In this document: positions 25,134 to 33,562 of the stretch, piece by piece
How positions within the stretch are numbered: the stretch's first letter is position 1
Layout of the letters: each line of letters starts with the position of its first letter
Source: DASXMT01 sp035552655
Lineage (GTDB): Bacteria; Actinomycetota; Acidimicrobiia; Acidimicrobiales; RAAP-2
DNA length: 64,000 nucleotides
Reading direction: 5' to 3'
Assembly (NCBI GenBank): GCA_035552655.1
Contig: DASZLD010000202.1
Coordinates: forward strand, 12,269-76,268
Translations under genes and position numbers: made by a program
Notes under the pieces: model-generated
Seen by the model: the letters and a program-made list of their open reading frames with translations, nothing else
What the model was told of the DNA's origin: nothing
Databases searched by the model: none

Positions 25134-26015
25134 CTACAGGCCCAGGGCGTCGCGGGTACGGGCCAGCTCACTCGGGTCGGCCGTGGTGGGCACCAGGAAG
25201 AACTCGTCGCAACCGACTTCGCGGGCCGTGTCGATGGCTTGGCGAAGTGCTTCGGGGGTGTGCACGGGCGCCGAATCAGCCGTGGCCCGGGCGTAGTCCG
25301 GGTCGAAGATCTTCAGATAGCGGTAGACGTAGTCGCCCAACTGCTGTTTGGCCTCCGGACCGAGGGCGTACCAGAGGCTGGTCGAGAAATGCGGCTGGTC
25401 TTTCCGGCCGGCGTCCTTCCACGCCTGCACCACCTTCTGGCGCTGGGCGGCCAGTGCATCCCCCTGCACCTCGGTGATGGCAGTGGGATCGTCGACCCCG
25501 ACGGCCCAAAGGGCGGCGCGAGCCAACGCCTTGGGCCCGATGACACCGGCCACGAAGGGTGGGCCGCCATCCTGGACGGGCGGCGGACCGACGGGATCGG
25601 AGCCCTCGAACGGCGGGCTCTGGGCCCAGATGCGACGCATCTCGGCCACCTGTGCGTCCATGCGTTCCCACCGACGGGTGAAGTCTCCGCCGATGGCCCG
25701 GTAGTCCTGTTCCCGACCTCCCACCCCGACGGCCAGGGTCAACCGGCCGTCGCTCAGCTGGTCGACCGAAGCCATGTCCTTGGCCACCTGCACCGCGTTG
25801 TGAGCGGGAAGCACGATCAACGTGGTCCACAACCGGACTCGTTCGGTGAGGGCTGCCGCCGCCGCCAGCTGGACCGTCAAGGCGTGGCTGGTATACGTCA
25901 CCCGCTCGGGCACGGCCAGGCTCGACCATGGCCCCTCGTCGATGTCCCGGCACCAGGCCAACAGCTCCCTCCGGCCGTGCGGGAGCATGGTGGGCAGGGT
26001 CATGGCAATGTCCAT
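25134..26015 (-). CDS. LLM-class flavin/F420-dependent oxidoreductase
   Basis: The 293-residue protein belongs to the bacterial-luciferase-like superfamily (PF00296). It has VTYTSHALTVQLAAAAALTE, LWTTLIVLPAHNAVQVAKDM and LTLAVGVGGREQDY, the typical cofactor-binding strands. LLM proteins of actinobacteria use F420 or FMN and act on hydride transfers in xenobiotic or lipid metabolism. No closer subgroup is assigned. The ATG at 26015 is the only good start at the beginning of conserved sequence. Confidence 0.82.
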   Translation of the reverse strand: MDIAMTLPTMLPHGRRELLAWCRDIDEGPWSSLAVPERVTYTSHALTVQLAAAAALTERVRLWTTLIVLPAHNAVQVAKDMASVDQLSDGRLTLAVGVGGREQDYRAIGGDFTRRWERMDAQVAEMRRIWAQSPPFEGSDPVGPPPVQDGGPPFVAGVIGPKALARAALWAVGVDDPTAITEVQGDALAAQRQKVVQAWKDAGRKDQPHFSTSLWYALGPEAKQQLGDYVYRYLKIFDPDYARATADSAPVHTPEALRQAIDTAREVGCDEFFLVPTTADPSELARTRDALGL

Positions 26016-26099
26016 CGGGCCATGATGGCACCTGGGCCCTTCTCGATCGGCTGCGAGCGGGGTCCCCGGTCAGGTTACGGTTCTGTGACAATGGCGCCG

Positions 26100-26260
26100 G
26101 ATGGGCCGACATCGGAATAGTTGGTGCGGCGCTCTGGTTGGATGGAGTTGATGGCAGCCGCCTTTCGATGTTCGGCAGGTTCCCCCCTCCCGCGGATTCG
26201 CTAAGACGGGTAGTCGTCCGAAACCCCACTCGACCACGGTCGGGTGGGGTTTCTTCGTAT
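26100..26260 (+). ncRNA. possible small non-coding RNA ending in a strong terminator
   Basis: This 275-bp gap between two leftward genes has no ORF. It contains a GCGGC...GCCGC pair (from about 26126), a second GCCG...CGGC pair, a C-rich single-stranded-looking run (TTCCCCCCTCCC at about 26180) and then the intrinsic terminator at 26221-26252, whose T-rich side favours rightward transcription. The arrangement resembles a trans-acting small RNA. I could not fix the promoter, so the 5' end is a guess. The terminator may simply serve the leftward gene ending at 26291. Confidence 0.35.
26221..26252. terminator. strong intrinsic terminator, usable in both directions
   Basis: AAACCCCAC, T, CGACC pairs with GGTCG, G, GTGGGGTTT around a two-base centre, giving up to 15 pairs with one T-G pair. 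TTTCTTCG follows on the plus strand. It lies 39 bp after the stop of the leftward hypothetical gene (26291). Confidence 0.8.
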
Positions 26261-26290
26261 CTGGCCCATGGTCGAACGGCTGGCGCCCGG

Positions 26291-26734
26291 CTATCGGGGC
26301 CGATGCCGTTGCAAGTGGGCCATGGCCTTCGAGGCCCCCCACGCCAACCCGGGGTCGGCCAGCGACGGGTCGATGTCGGCGAACTTGGACGGGGTGAGAT
26401 CGTAGGGATCATCAGGAAAGTTGGTCTCGCTGAATCGGTCCCTGGACACGGTGGGGACCCCGGCCTCCCGCAGGACCGAGGTGGGATACTCCACCGCCCG
26501 GCGCAGGATGGCCAGCGGCGTTGTGGTCTGGGCATCGATGTCTGTGTCCAAGAGGGCCCGCAAGCGGGGGCCCACCTGGCGGCGGGCCGTCTCCCCCGCC
26601 CGCACGGTGGCCTGCCGCAGTTGTGGCGTCTCGACCAACCCGGCCTGCTCAACCCGGAGGGCAATGCACCGCTCCACCCAAGCGGCGAGGACGCCGTCGA
26701 CGGCGTCGGCCAGCTGCTGGGCGTAGGGGTCCAC
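26291..26734 (-). CDS. conserved hypothetical actinobacterial protein
   Basis: The 147-residue protein is soluble and mainly helical by composition, with no signal peptide. It starts MDPYAQQLADAVDGVLAAWV and contains ARRQVGPRLRALLDTDIDAQ and TPLAILRRAVEYPTSVL. It ends with a short basic stretch. I believe similar proteins of about this length are widespread in mycobacteria and relatives without known function. The gene stands alone, divergent from the SDR gene and followed by the strong terminator. Confidence 0.6.
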   Translation of the reverse strand: MDPYAQQLADAVDGVLAAWVERCIALRVEQAGLVETPQLRQATVRAGETARRQVGPRLRALLDTDIDAQTTTPLAILRRAVEYPTSVLREAGVPTVSRDRFSETNFPDDPYDLTPSKFADIDPSLADPGLAWGASKAMAHLQRHRPR

Positions 26735-26828
26735 GCCGACATCCTCGCGCCGCCAACGGGCCCGATCACGACGCCCTCTCGCTGGTTCGATGAGGGCTCG
26801 TATCGGTGGGCCTTAGTAGGGTCGGGGC

Positions 26829-27656
26829 ATGACCGACTTCGACGAACTCATCGACCTCGGGCTCTCCGGCAAGCGGGGCCTCGTCGCCGGTGCCGGCTAT
26901 CGGCCGGCCCGGGCGGGCATGGGCCGGCTCAGCACCCTGAAGCTGGCCGCGGCCGGCGTGACCCTGGCCTGTATCGACATGGACAAGGGTCGTGCCGATG
27001 ACATCGTGGCCGAGGTCAACGAGGGCGGGGGCAAGGCGGTGGCCATCGTCGCCGACATGACCGTGCCCGACGAGAGCAGGCGCGCCGTGGACGAGGCGGT
27101 GGAAGCGCTGGGCGGCCTCGATCTGGTGGTGGACATCATCGGCGGCGCGAAATGGTCGGTCTTCGACGAGTTCACCGACGATGACTGGCGATGGTCGATC
27201 GACAACAACATCAGCCACGCCTTCTACCTCTACCGCGCCGCTGCTGCCCACATGATCCGGCAGGGCACCGGGGGGTCGCTGGTCGCCCTGGCCTCGGTGG
27301 ACGGCATCGGCTCGGCCGCCTATCACGTGGCCTACGGCGTAGCCAAGGCGGGCATCATCTCGCTGACCAAGACGGTGGCCGAGGAGCTGGGCCGGCACGG
27401 CATCCGGGCCAACGCCGTGGCCCCGGGCAGCGTGGGTGGCGGCAACGAGGACCAGCCCGACGACCAATGGGGCGCCGACGGTGCGGCACCGCTCAATTCC
27501 CCGCGGGCCCGGGACATCGCCAACGCCGTGCTCTTCCTGTCTTCCGGATTGGCCGCCCGCATCACCGGCCAGACGATCGTGGTGGACGGAGGAGCGACGA
27601 TCAAGTCGCCGTGGGGCCTCTCGGTTGACTCGATCGAGATGCTCAAGAACTTCTGA
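26829..27656 (+). CDS. short-chain dehydrogenase/reductase (SDR)
   Basis: The 275-residue protein has the SDR fold. The active-site Tyr and Lys are in AYGVAKAG, with Ser in VALASVDG just before. ADMTVPDE and a C-terminal ITGQTIVVDGGATI are typical of classical SDRs. The cofactor loop is odd: AGAGYRPARAGMGR replaces the short TGxxxGxG, about five residues longer than normal. ATG 26829 starts just after a weak purine-rich site. The aldehyde dehydrogenase gene follows after 34 bp, so the two may oxidise an alcohol to an aldehyde and then an acid. Confidence 0.82.
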   Translation: MTDFDELIDLGLSGKRGLVAGAGYRPARAGMGRLSTLKLAAAGVTLACIDMDKGRADDIVAEVNEGGGKAVAIVADMTVPDESRRAVDEAVEALGGLDLVVDIIGGAKWSVFDEFTDDDWRWSIDNNISHAFYLYRAAAAHMIRQGTGGSLVALASVDGIGSAAYHVAYGVAKAGIISLTKTVAEELGRHGIRANAVAPGSVGGGNEDQPDDQWGADGAAPLNSPRARDIANAVLFLSSGLAARITGQTIVVDGGATIKSPWGLSVDSIEMLKNF

Positions 27657-27690
27657 GCAAGAACCGACCGACCAGACGAACGGGGACGAC

Positions 27691-29121
27691 ATGTTGTTCA
27701 TCGATGGAAAATGGCTCGAGGCCGCCTCGGGGCGGACATTTGACGCAGTGAACCCGGCGACAGGCGAGGTGCTCGGCCAGGCGGCCGATGGCGGCGCCGA
27801 CGACGCCCACGCCGCGGTCGATGCGGCGGAAGCCGCCTTTCCCGAGTGGTCGGCTCGCACGGCCTACGCCCGGGCCGAGCTTCTGAACAAGGCCCACGGA
27901 CTCATGCTCGAGCGGCAAGAGGACCTCGCCCGGCTCATGACCCAAGAACAGGGCAAGCCCCTCCGGATGGCCCGCAACGAGGTGGGCTATGCCGCAGACT
28001 TCCTGGCCTGGTTCGCCGAAGAAGCCAAGCGGGTCTACGGCGAGACCATCCCGTCAGCCCGGGCCGATCAGCGCTTTCTGGTGCTGCATCAGGCGGTCGG
28101 TGTGGCCGCAGCCATCACGCCGTGGAACTACCCCATCTCGATGATCACCCGAAAAGTGGCCCCGGCCGTGGCCGCCGGATGCACGATCGTGGTGAAACCG
28201 GCCGAGCAGACTCCGCTGTGCGCGGTGGAGACCTTCCGGGTATTCGAGGACGCCGGGTTCCCGCCCGGTGTGGTCAACCTGATCACCACCAGCGATCCCG
28301 AGCCGGTGGGAGACGAGCTGCTCACCAATCGGGCCGTCAGGAAGATCAGCTTCACCGGCTCCACCGACGTGGGGAAGCACATCGCGGCACGGGCGGCCGA
28401 GCAGATGAAGCGCGTCTCCCTGGAGCTGGGCGGCCACGCACCCTTCATCGTGTACGACGATGCCGATCCTGAGCATGCGGCCAAGGGACTGGCCCTGGTC
28501 AAGTTCCTCAACACCGGGCAGGCCTGTATCTGCCCGAACCGCATCTTCGTCCAGCGGGGCGTGGCCGACTCGTTCATCGACACGCTGGTCGAGCGGGTCG
28601 AGCGCCTCCGCCCCGGCAACGGGCTCGACGACGGGATAACCATCGGGCCCCTCATCGACGAGCCGGCCCTGGCCAAGATGCAGCACCAGGTAGACGATGC
28701 CCGGGCCCTGGGGGCCACGGTCCGCGTCGGCGGCCAGCGACTCGACGGCGAGGCTTTCGCCCACGGGCAGTTCTGGGCGCCGACCGTCCTTACCGACGTC
28801 ACCCCCGACATGGTGATCTACCGGGAGGAGACGTTCGGGCCCATCGCTCCCGTCATCGTCTTCGATGACGAGGAGGAGGTGCTGTCCATGGCCAACGACA
28901 CAACGTTCGGCCTGGCTTCGTACGTGTACACCCGGGATCTGAGCCGGGCCCTCCGCACCGTCGAGGGTCTCGACTTCGGGATCATCGGGGTGAACGACAT
29001 CAATCCGACTTCCGCAGCGGTGCCCTTTGGCGGCATCAAGGAGAGCGGGGTCGGACGCGAAGGGGCACGGCAGGGCATCCACGAGTACCTGGACACCAAG
29101 GTCTGCGGTATCGCCCTCTGA
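27691..29121 (+). CDS. NAD(P)-dependent aldehyde dehydrogenase, succinate-semialdehyde type
   Basis: ATG at 27691 follows CGGGGACGAC; the long open frame starting at 27436 overlaps the SDR gene and is a shadow. The 476-residue protein has ITPWNYPISMITRKVAPAVA, KPAEQTPL, FTGSTDVGK, the general-base Glu in LELGGHAPF, and the catalytic Cys in NTGQACICPNR. A second Cys two residues on is common in the GabD group. Overall it resembles NAD(P)-dependent succinate-semialdehyde dehydrogenases, but that specificity cannot be proven from sequence. It is probably cotranscribed with the upstream SDR gene. Confidence 0.87.
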   Translation: MLFIDGKWLEAASGRTFDAVNPATGEVLGQAADGGADDAHAAVDAAEAAFPEWSARTAYARAELLNKAHGLMLERQEDLARLMTQEQGKPLRMARNEVGYAADFLAWFAEEAKRVYGETIPSARADQRFLVLHQAVGVAAAITPWNYPISMITRKVAPAVAAGCTIVVKPAEQTPLCAVETFRVFEDAGFPPGVVNLITTSDPEPVGDELLTNRAVRKISFTGSTDVGKHIAARAAEQMKRVSLELGGHAPFIVYDDADPEHAAKGLALVKFLNTGQACICPNRIFVQRGVADSFIDTLVERVERLRPGNGLDDGITIGPLIDEPALAKMQHQVDDARALGATVRVGGQRLDGEAFAHGQFWAPTVLTDVTPDMVIYREETFGPIAPVIVFDDEEEVLSMANDTTFGLASYVYTRDLSRALRTVEGLDFGIIGVNDINPTSAAVPFGGIKESGVGREGARQGIHEYLDTKVCGIAL

Positions 29122-29192
29122 GGGGCGCAAGACCGGAGCCGGAGCGCCTGGTCACCTGGTGGCCCGTGGGGCGATCCCGGTAGAGTGCTGCC

Positions 29193-30056
29193 GTGCCCGT
29201 GGTCGTGACCCCCGACGGAGTGGAGATCAATTATTTCGACCTCGGAGGATCGGGACCGCCGTTGCTGATGGTCCACGCCACCGGGTTCCACGGGCTGATG
29301 TGGCTCCCGATTGCCCGGCACCTGCAGGATGACTTCCACTGCTGGTCGCTGGATCTGCGGGGCCACGGGGACTCGGGTGCGCCTCCCGACCTCGACTTCT
29401 CGTGGGAAGGGTTCGCCCAGGACATCCGCTCGGTGGTCGAGACCCTCGGCCTCCATCAGCCTCGAGCTGTGGGCCATTCCCTGGGCGGAGCCACGTTGTT
29501 GCTGACCGAACAACTGACACCGGGCACCTTTGGGTCCATCTATGCCTACGAGCCCGCCATCTACGTTCCTTCGCCCGAAGACGACGGAAGCTCCGAGGCC
29601 GTCGATCTGGCCTTGCGCCGACGGGCCAGCTTCCCGTCGCGCCAGGCGGCCCTGGCCAACTACGGGGGCAAGCCTCCGATGGACTCCTTTGCCCCCGATG
29701 CGTTGGCGGCCTACGTCGAGCACGGACTTGGCGAGGGCCCAGATGGCAATGTCCACCTCAAGTGCCGGCCGGAGTACGAGGCCGGAGCCTTCCGCAACTT
29801 CTCCGGCACCACCATCTATGCGCGACTCTCCGAGGTGGGCTGCCCCGTGGTGATCGCCTGCGGCTCGGAGCCGGGCTCGCGTGCGGCCGATCGCAATGAG
29901 ATCTTCGTCTCCAGGCTCCCCCACGGCCGGGGCCAGCTGTTCGCAGGGCTCAACCACTTCGGGCCGCAACAGGACCCGGCGATGGTGGCCGACTCCATCC
30001 GGGCTTCGTTGGGCCGCGAGCTCACCGTGGAGCCGTGTGGGGCGGGCCAGACCTGA
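29193..30056 (+). CDS. alpha/beta hydrolase
   Basis: GTG at 29193 gives 287 residues. The fold is shown by HATGFHGLMW (oxyanion-hole region), LDLRGHGDSG, and the nucleophile elbow GHSLGGAT. The late His is in FAGLNHFGP. It is a soluble protein with no signal peptide. It lies 71 bp after the aldehyde dehydrogenase gene in the same direction. The likely activity is ester, lactone or epoxide hydrolysis; the substrate is unknown. Confidence 0.82.
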   Translation: MPVVVTPDGVEINYFDLGGSGPPLLMVHATGFHGLMWLPIARHLQDDFHCWSLDLRGHGDSGAPPDLDFSWEGFAQDIRSVVETLGLHQPRAVGHSLGGATLLLTEQLTPGTFGSIYAYEPAIYVPSPEDDGSSEAVDLALRRRASFPSRQAALANYGGKPPMDSFAPDALAAYVEHGLGEGPDGNVHLKCRPEYEAGAFRNFSGTTIYARLSEVGCPVVIACGSEPGSRAADRNEIFVSRLPHGRGQLFAGLNHFGPQQDPAMVADSIRASLGRELTVEPCGAGQT

Positions 30057-30068
30057 CGCCCCCGGGGA

Positions 30069-31346
30069 TCACATGGCGTTGGAGGCGTCCTTGCCCATGG
30101 CGTCGGGCGCCGTGGTGAAACGGCGGATCATGGCCTGCACCGTGTAGGACGCCATCAACCGGCCGTCCTCGCTGAACACCTGTCCCTGGCCTTGGGCCAG
30201 GCCACGACCGGACCAGATGGCGGGATTGGCATACAGGAACCATTCGGTCACCGGGGCGTCGTCGTGGAAGGCGATGCCCACCGACATGATGCCGGTCGAC
30301 ATGGTGACGTGGGCATCGGCCTCGCCGAAACCGTGATGGGGGCGCATGGCCGCCCCGATGGTCCAGTGGGTGGTGGCCTGGGCCACCAGTGCCCTCTGGA
30401 GGTACTGCTCGGGCGGTGCGTCACGGAAACGCATCCAGGCGTAGATGACCGGCGGTCCGTCGCGGTTGGGATCGGGCGAGTAGGCACCGTCGACGATGCG
30501 CAGGTCGCGTCCGAGGACCTTCATGTCGTAGGGCTCGGACTCGTAGGGGCCGGGGACGTCGGGCATGGCCACCTGGTCGGCGATGGTGTCGGGTGCGCCG
30601 GCATCCATGAGGACGAGTCCCGGGCTGCACAGCATGCCGTTCTGCTCGGCCCGGATGGCCAGGGTGGAGAAGGTCCGGCCGGCGCGTAGCTTCTCCACGG
30701 TGATGTCGATGGGGTCGTCGAACGAGGCGGCCTTGGGGAAGGTCATATAGGCCGAGGTCACCTGTTGCTCAGGCATGGTCTTCGAGGCGGCCACGATGGC
30801 CTGGGCCAGGAACTGACCCCCTTCGACCACGTTGCGGGTCTTGTCCCGGTAGGGCGGACCGACGAACCGGTCCGGACCGTTCGGCTGCACGTCGATGAGC
30901 TGGATGAGGTCAGCGGCATCGCCCCACGTGGGCACCCGGGTGGTGTTGACGTCCCGTTCGTCGGTCCCCCGCTCCTCGAGCTCGACCCGCAACCGCTCGT
31001 GGTAGACGCCGACATGACCTTTCAACCCGGCCACTTCGTCGAGGGGCGTTGGGTAGGCCCAGATCACGTCCTCTTGGGCCGGGTCGGCGGCGGTCAACGT
31101 CCAGTAGTCGGCCTCGCCTTTGAACGGGCAGATGCTGTGGTGGTCGTTCGCTTCGAACAGGTCGAAACGGACGTCGGACTCGGGGAAGTACAGCCGTTCG
31201 ACATGGTCTTTCTCCAGGACCCGCAGGGCCGAGGTGCTCTCGGCGATGAGCAGGTCGTCGTGCCAGGCCCGGGCCGTGCCCCGAAAGGGTACGAGATCGA
31301 TCGAGTAATCCGGGTACCTCCCCCATGCCGACTCCACTTGTGCCAT
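30069..31346 (-). CDS. DUF427 domain fused to acyl-CoA thioesterase II (TesB-like)
   Basis: ATG at 31346 follows GGAGGGGCG, giving 425 residues. Residues about 10-100 are a DUF427 domain (RGTARAWHDDLLIAES, then FDLFEANDHHSICPFKGEA). The rest is a double-hotdog TesB-type thioesterase: GGQFLAQAIVAASKTM, FHDDAPVTEWFLYANPAIW and GRGLAQGQGQVFSEDGRLM are family motifs, and they include the Asp and Gln active-site positions. TesB hydrolyses acyl-CoA to free acid and CoA. The N-terminal DUF427 fusion is unusual as a single polypeptide. It is convergent with the hydrolase gene and follows a PaaI-like gene. Confidence 0.82.
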   Translation of the reverse strand: MAQVESAWGRYPDYSIDLVPFRGTARAWHDDLLIAESTSALRVLEKDHVERLYFPESDVRFDLFEANDHHSICPFKGEADYWTLTAADPAQEDVIWAYPTPLDEVAGLKGHVGVYHERLRVELEERGTDERDVNTTRVPTWGDAADLIQLIDVQPNGPDRFVGPPYRDKTRNVVEGGQFLAQAIVAASKTMPEQQVTSAYMTFPKAASFDDPIDITVEKLRAGRTFSTLAIRAEQNGMLCSPGLVLMDAGAPDTIADQVAMPDVPGPYESEPYDMKVLGRDLRIVDGAYSPDPNRDGPPVIYAWMRFRDAPPEQYLQRALVAQATTHWTIGAAMRPHHGFGEADAHVTMSTGIMSVGIAFHDDAPVTEWFLYANPAIWSGRGLAQGQGQVFSEDGRLMASYTVQAMIRRFTTAPDAMGKDASNAM

Positions 31347-31402
31347 CGCCCCTCCAGACCCTTCCGTCGATGAACCTGCTGTCAATGTACCGGCCGACCG
31401 GA

Positions 31403-32248
31403 TCAGCCCAGACGGCGGTAGACACCCGAACCGGTGCTGGTGACCCTGTCCTTGTTCCCCTCGTCGTGCAGGGACAGACGAACCCCCACGCGCCCCTGTC
31501 CCCCGTCGAATGCCTCCCCGGTAGCCCGGAACGGCCCCACTTTGCCCCGGGCCACGAACATCACCTGCCAGCTCTCGATCTGGAGCTGATCGGTACCGGC
31601 ATGCGCGGCGGCCAGGTCATTGGCCGCCGTCTCGAGCACGATGTGGATGGGGCCGAGGTGCAGTGCGGCATCGGGCGATGCGAACTCCAGCTGGAGCTCG
31701 GGCAGCGTCCAGCTCCCGTCGTCCCCCTTGGAAGCGCCGAAGACCTGGTGGAGCGGCGGCATCGACGGCGAATCCACGACGTCGATGGGTGGGTTGTCCA
31801 CCTTCTCGAAGCCGGGAGGGGTGGGGCCCAGGCTGACCCCCATGCCGGTCGAGAGGGCGATGACCCGATCGTGGTCGGCGTCGTCGACCACCCGTGAGCG
31901 GCTGAACCCCATGGTGCGACCGAGATGAATGGTCTCGGAGATGACGGCCACTTTGGCTACGTCACGGGCATCGTCCAGGATCTGCATCGAGGCAATGATC
32001 GGGTTGGGCACGAAGAGGTCATCGGCCATGCCCCCCGACTCGGGCGAGGCGATGCACAGGGGAGCAGCCATGATGCCCCCGGCAACGTTGCGCATGTCGT
32101 GGCGCAATGGCATCGTCGTGCCCTCAGGAGCATTGTCGAGGGCGCTGCTCACCTTGCCCAAGTACCGGTAGCTCAGGAGCGCCGTCCACTTGTGCTCGAA
32201 CTCCGACCAGTACTCGTCGGCCGGCGTGTCACGGATATCGCTTTCCAT
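31403..32248 (-). CDS. double-hotdog thioesterase-like protein
   Basis: The 281-residue protein has a PaaI-like pattern near residues 50-130: DMRNVAGGIMAAPLCIASPE, then VAVISETIHLGRTM and VIALSTGMGVS. The second half may be another, weaker hotdog domain (ELQLEFASPDAALHLGPIHI). Such proteins hydrolyse or bind acyl-CoA. The gene precedes the DUF427-TesB gene in the same orientation, about 56 bp upstream, so two thioesterase-like proteins are likely made together. The start ATG at 32248 has a moderate ribosome site. Confidence 0.65.
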   Translation of the reverse strand: MESDIRDTPADEYWSEFEHKWTALLSYRYLGKVSSALDNAPEGTTMPLRHDMRNVAGGIMAAPLCIASPESGGMADDLFVPNPIIASMQILDDARDVAKVAVISETIHLGRTMGFSRSRVVDDADHDRVIALSTGMGVSLGPTPPGFEKVDNPPIDVVDSPSMPPLHQVFGASKGDDGSWTLPELQLEFASPDAALHLGPIHIVLETAANDLAAAHAGTDQLQIESWQVMFVARGKVGPFRATGEAFDGGQGRVGVRLSLHDEGNKDRVTSTGSGVYRRLG

Positions 32249-32380
32249 TCCCTGCTCCCCTGGTCATGCGCCCGTCGCTGCTCAGCTCGGGCACCCCAAC
32301 TCTGTCTAGCCGCTCAACCAGAAGGTTTCACATCCGGCGCCGGACCAGACGAGAGGTCGGGGCCGCGCTCCGGCACCCGG

Positions 32381-33412
32381 TCAGTAACCTCCGTGCTGGG
32401 CGAAGATCCGCTTTGGATTGCCCACCAGCATCTGGTCGATCTGAGCGTCGGACACGCCCCGATTTCGCAGGGCGGGGAGGACCTGATCGGAGACGTGGGT
32501 GTAGACCCAGGACGGGTTGGCCTCGAAGAAGCCGGGGAAGTCGTCCATGACGCACATGGTGTCGTGGGACAGCACCATCCTGTCGGCGTAGCCGTCGGCG
32601 CACAGCGTGGCCACCACCTGCACCCGCTGGTCAAAGCTCAGGTGCGGGTGATTGTAAAGACCGAACCGGTCCATCCCGATGGTCGAGCCCCGGTCCATCA
32701 ACTCCTTCAGGTAGTCGGCATCGGTGGTGTCGCCGCTGTGGCCGATGACGACCCGGCTCAGGTCGACGCCCTCCTCGGCGAACACCCGTTGCTGGTCCCG
32801 CCCGGTCTGGTGCCACACGTTGGAGTGGGTGGAGATGGGCACGCCGGTGATCCGATGGGCGCGGGCCACGGCCCTGAGCACCCGGTGGATGTTGGGGGTG
32901 ACCCCTTTGACCTCGGTGCAGCACTTCAAGACGGCCGCTTTGACCCCGGTATCGCCGATGCCCACGGTGATGTCCTTGACGAAGAAGTCGACCAGGACGT
33001 CTCCGTCGGAGGAACCGGGATGAACCGGAGGGCGACGGGAGAGGAAGGCGGGCAGATGGTCGAAGGTGTACATGCCGGTGGCCACGATGATGTTGACGTC
33101 TGCCTCCCGGGCCACGGGTACCAGGTCCTCGACCGACCTCCCCAGACCGAGAACGGTGAGATCCACGATGGTGGAGACGCCCGCCGCCTTGAGCGCCTGC
33201 AGTTTCCCGATGGCCTCGGTCTGGCGGTCTTCCTTGCTCCCGTCCCAACTCCACTCGGGATACTCGTGCTCGATCTCGGGCGTGACGACGAACACGTGCT
33301 CGTGCATCAGCGTGTTGCCCAACCTGGCCGTGTCCACCGGCCCCTTGACTGTCTCGACCAACGGCAATGTCGGTGCCTCCCCGTTTGGCCCACGGCGCGG
33401 CGCGAGCTCCAT
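32381..33412 (-). CDS. phosphotriesterase-family metallohydrolase (lactonase-like)
   Basis: The 343-residue TIM-barrel protein has all the binuclear metal ligands of the PTE family (PF02126): HEHVF near residue 37, the bridging Lys in AAVLKCCTE, His in STHSN, His in VIGHSGDTTD and the Asp in VLSHDT. Family members are mostly lactonases, including quorum-signal lactonases, and a few hydrolyse phosphotriesters. The neighbours (acyl-CoA thioesterases, binding protein, amidohydrolase) fit a catabolic role. The ATG at 33412 opens the conserved region after a short leader. Confidence 0.87.
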   Translation of the reverse strand: MELAPRRGPNGEAPTLPLVETVKGPVDTARLGNTLMHEHVFVVTPEIEHEYPEWSWDGSKEDRQTEAIGKLQALKAAGVSTIVDLTVLGLGRSVEDLVPVAREADVNIIVATGMYTFDHLPAFLSRRPPVHPGSSDGDVLVDFFVKDITVGIGDTGVKAAVLKCCTEVKGVTPNIHRVLRAVARAHRITGVPISTHSNVWHQTGRDQQRVFAEEGVDLSRVVIGHSGDTTDADYLKELMDRGSTIGMDRFGLYNHPHLSFDQRVQVVATLCADGYADRMVLSHDTMCVMDDFPGFFEANPSWVYTHVSDQVLPALRNRGVSDAQIDQMLVGNPKRIFAQHGGY

Positions 33413-33562
33413 GGTTAATCGACAGGGAGGAGACTACAGGACGCCGATGTCATGTTTTGTCCGAACACCGCACCGTAGCGACCCCGGCCGGCCCGATTCT
33501 GCGCTGCGGCAGGCAGTCGGGCGGCCGAGGCGGCCGTGCTGTGAGAGGCGGGGCGGTAGGGC

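Noticed and set aside
26100..26260. 6C RNA family member
   Set aside because: Only one run of six C is visible, while 6C RNAs have two C-rich loops; I keep only a generic small-RNA candidate.
31925..33418. 497-codon plus-strand ORF opposite the phosphotriesterase-like gene
   Set aside because: Its composition (His/Gly/Val/Asp runs) is that of a reverse-complement shadow, and the opposite strand has all PTE metal ligands.
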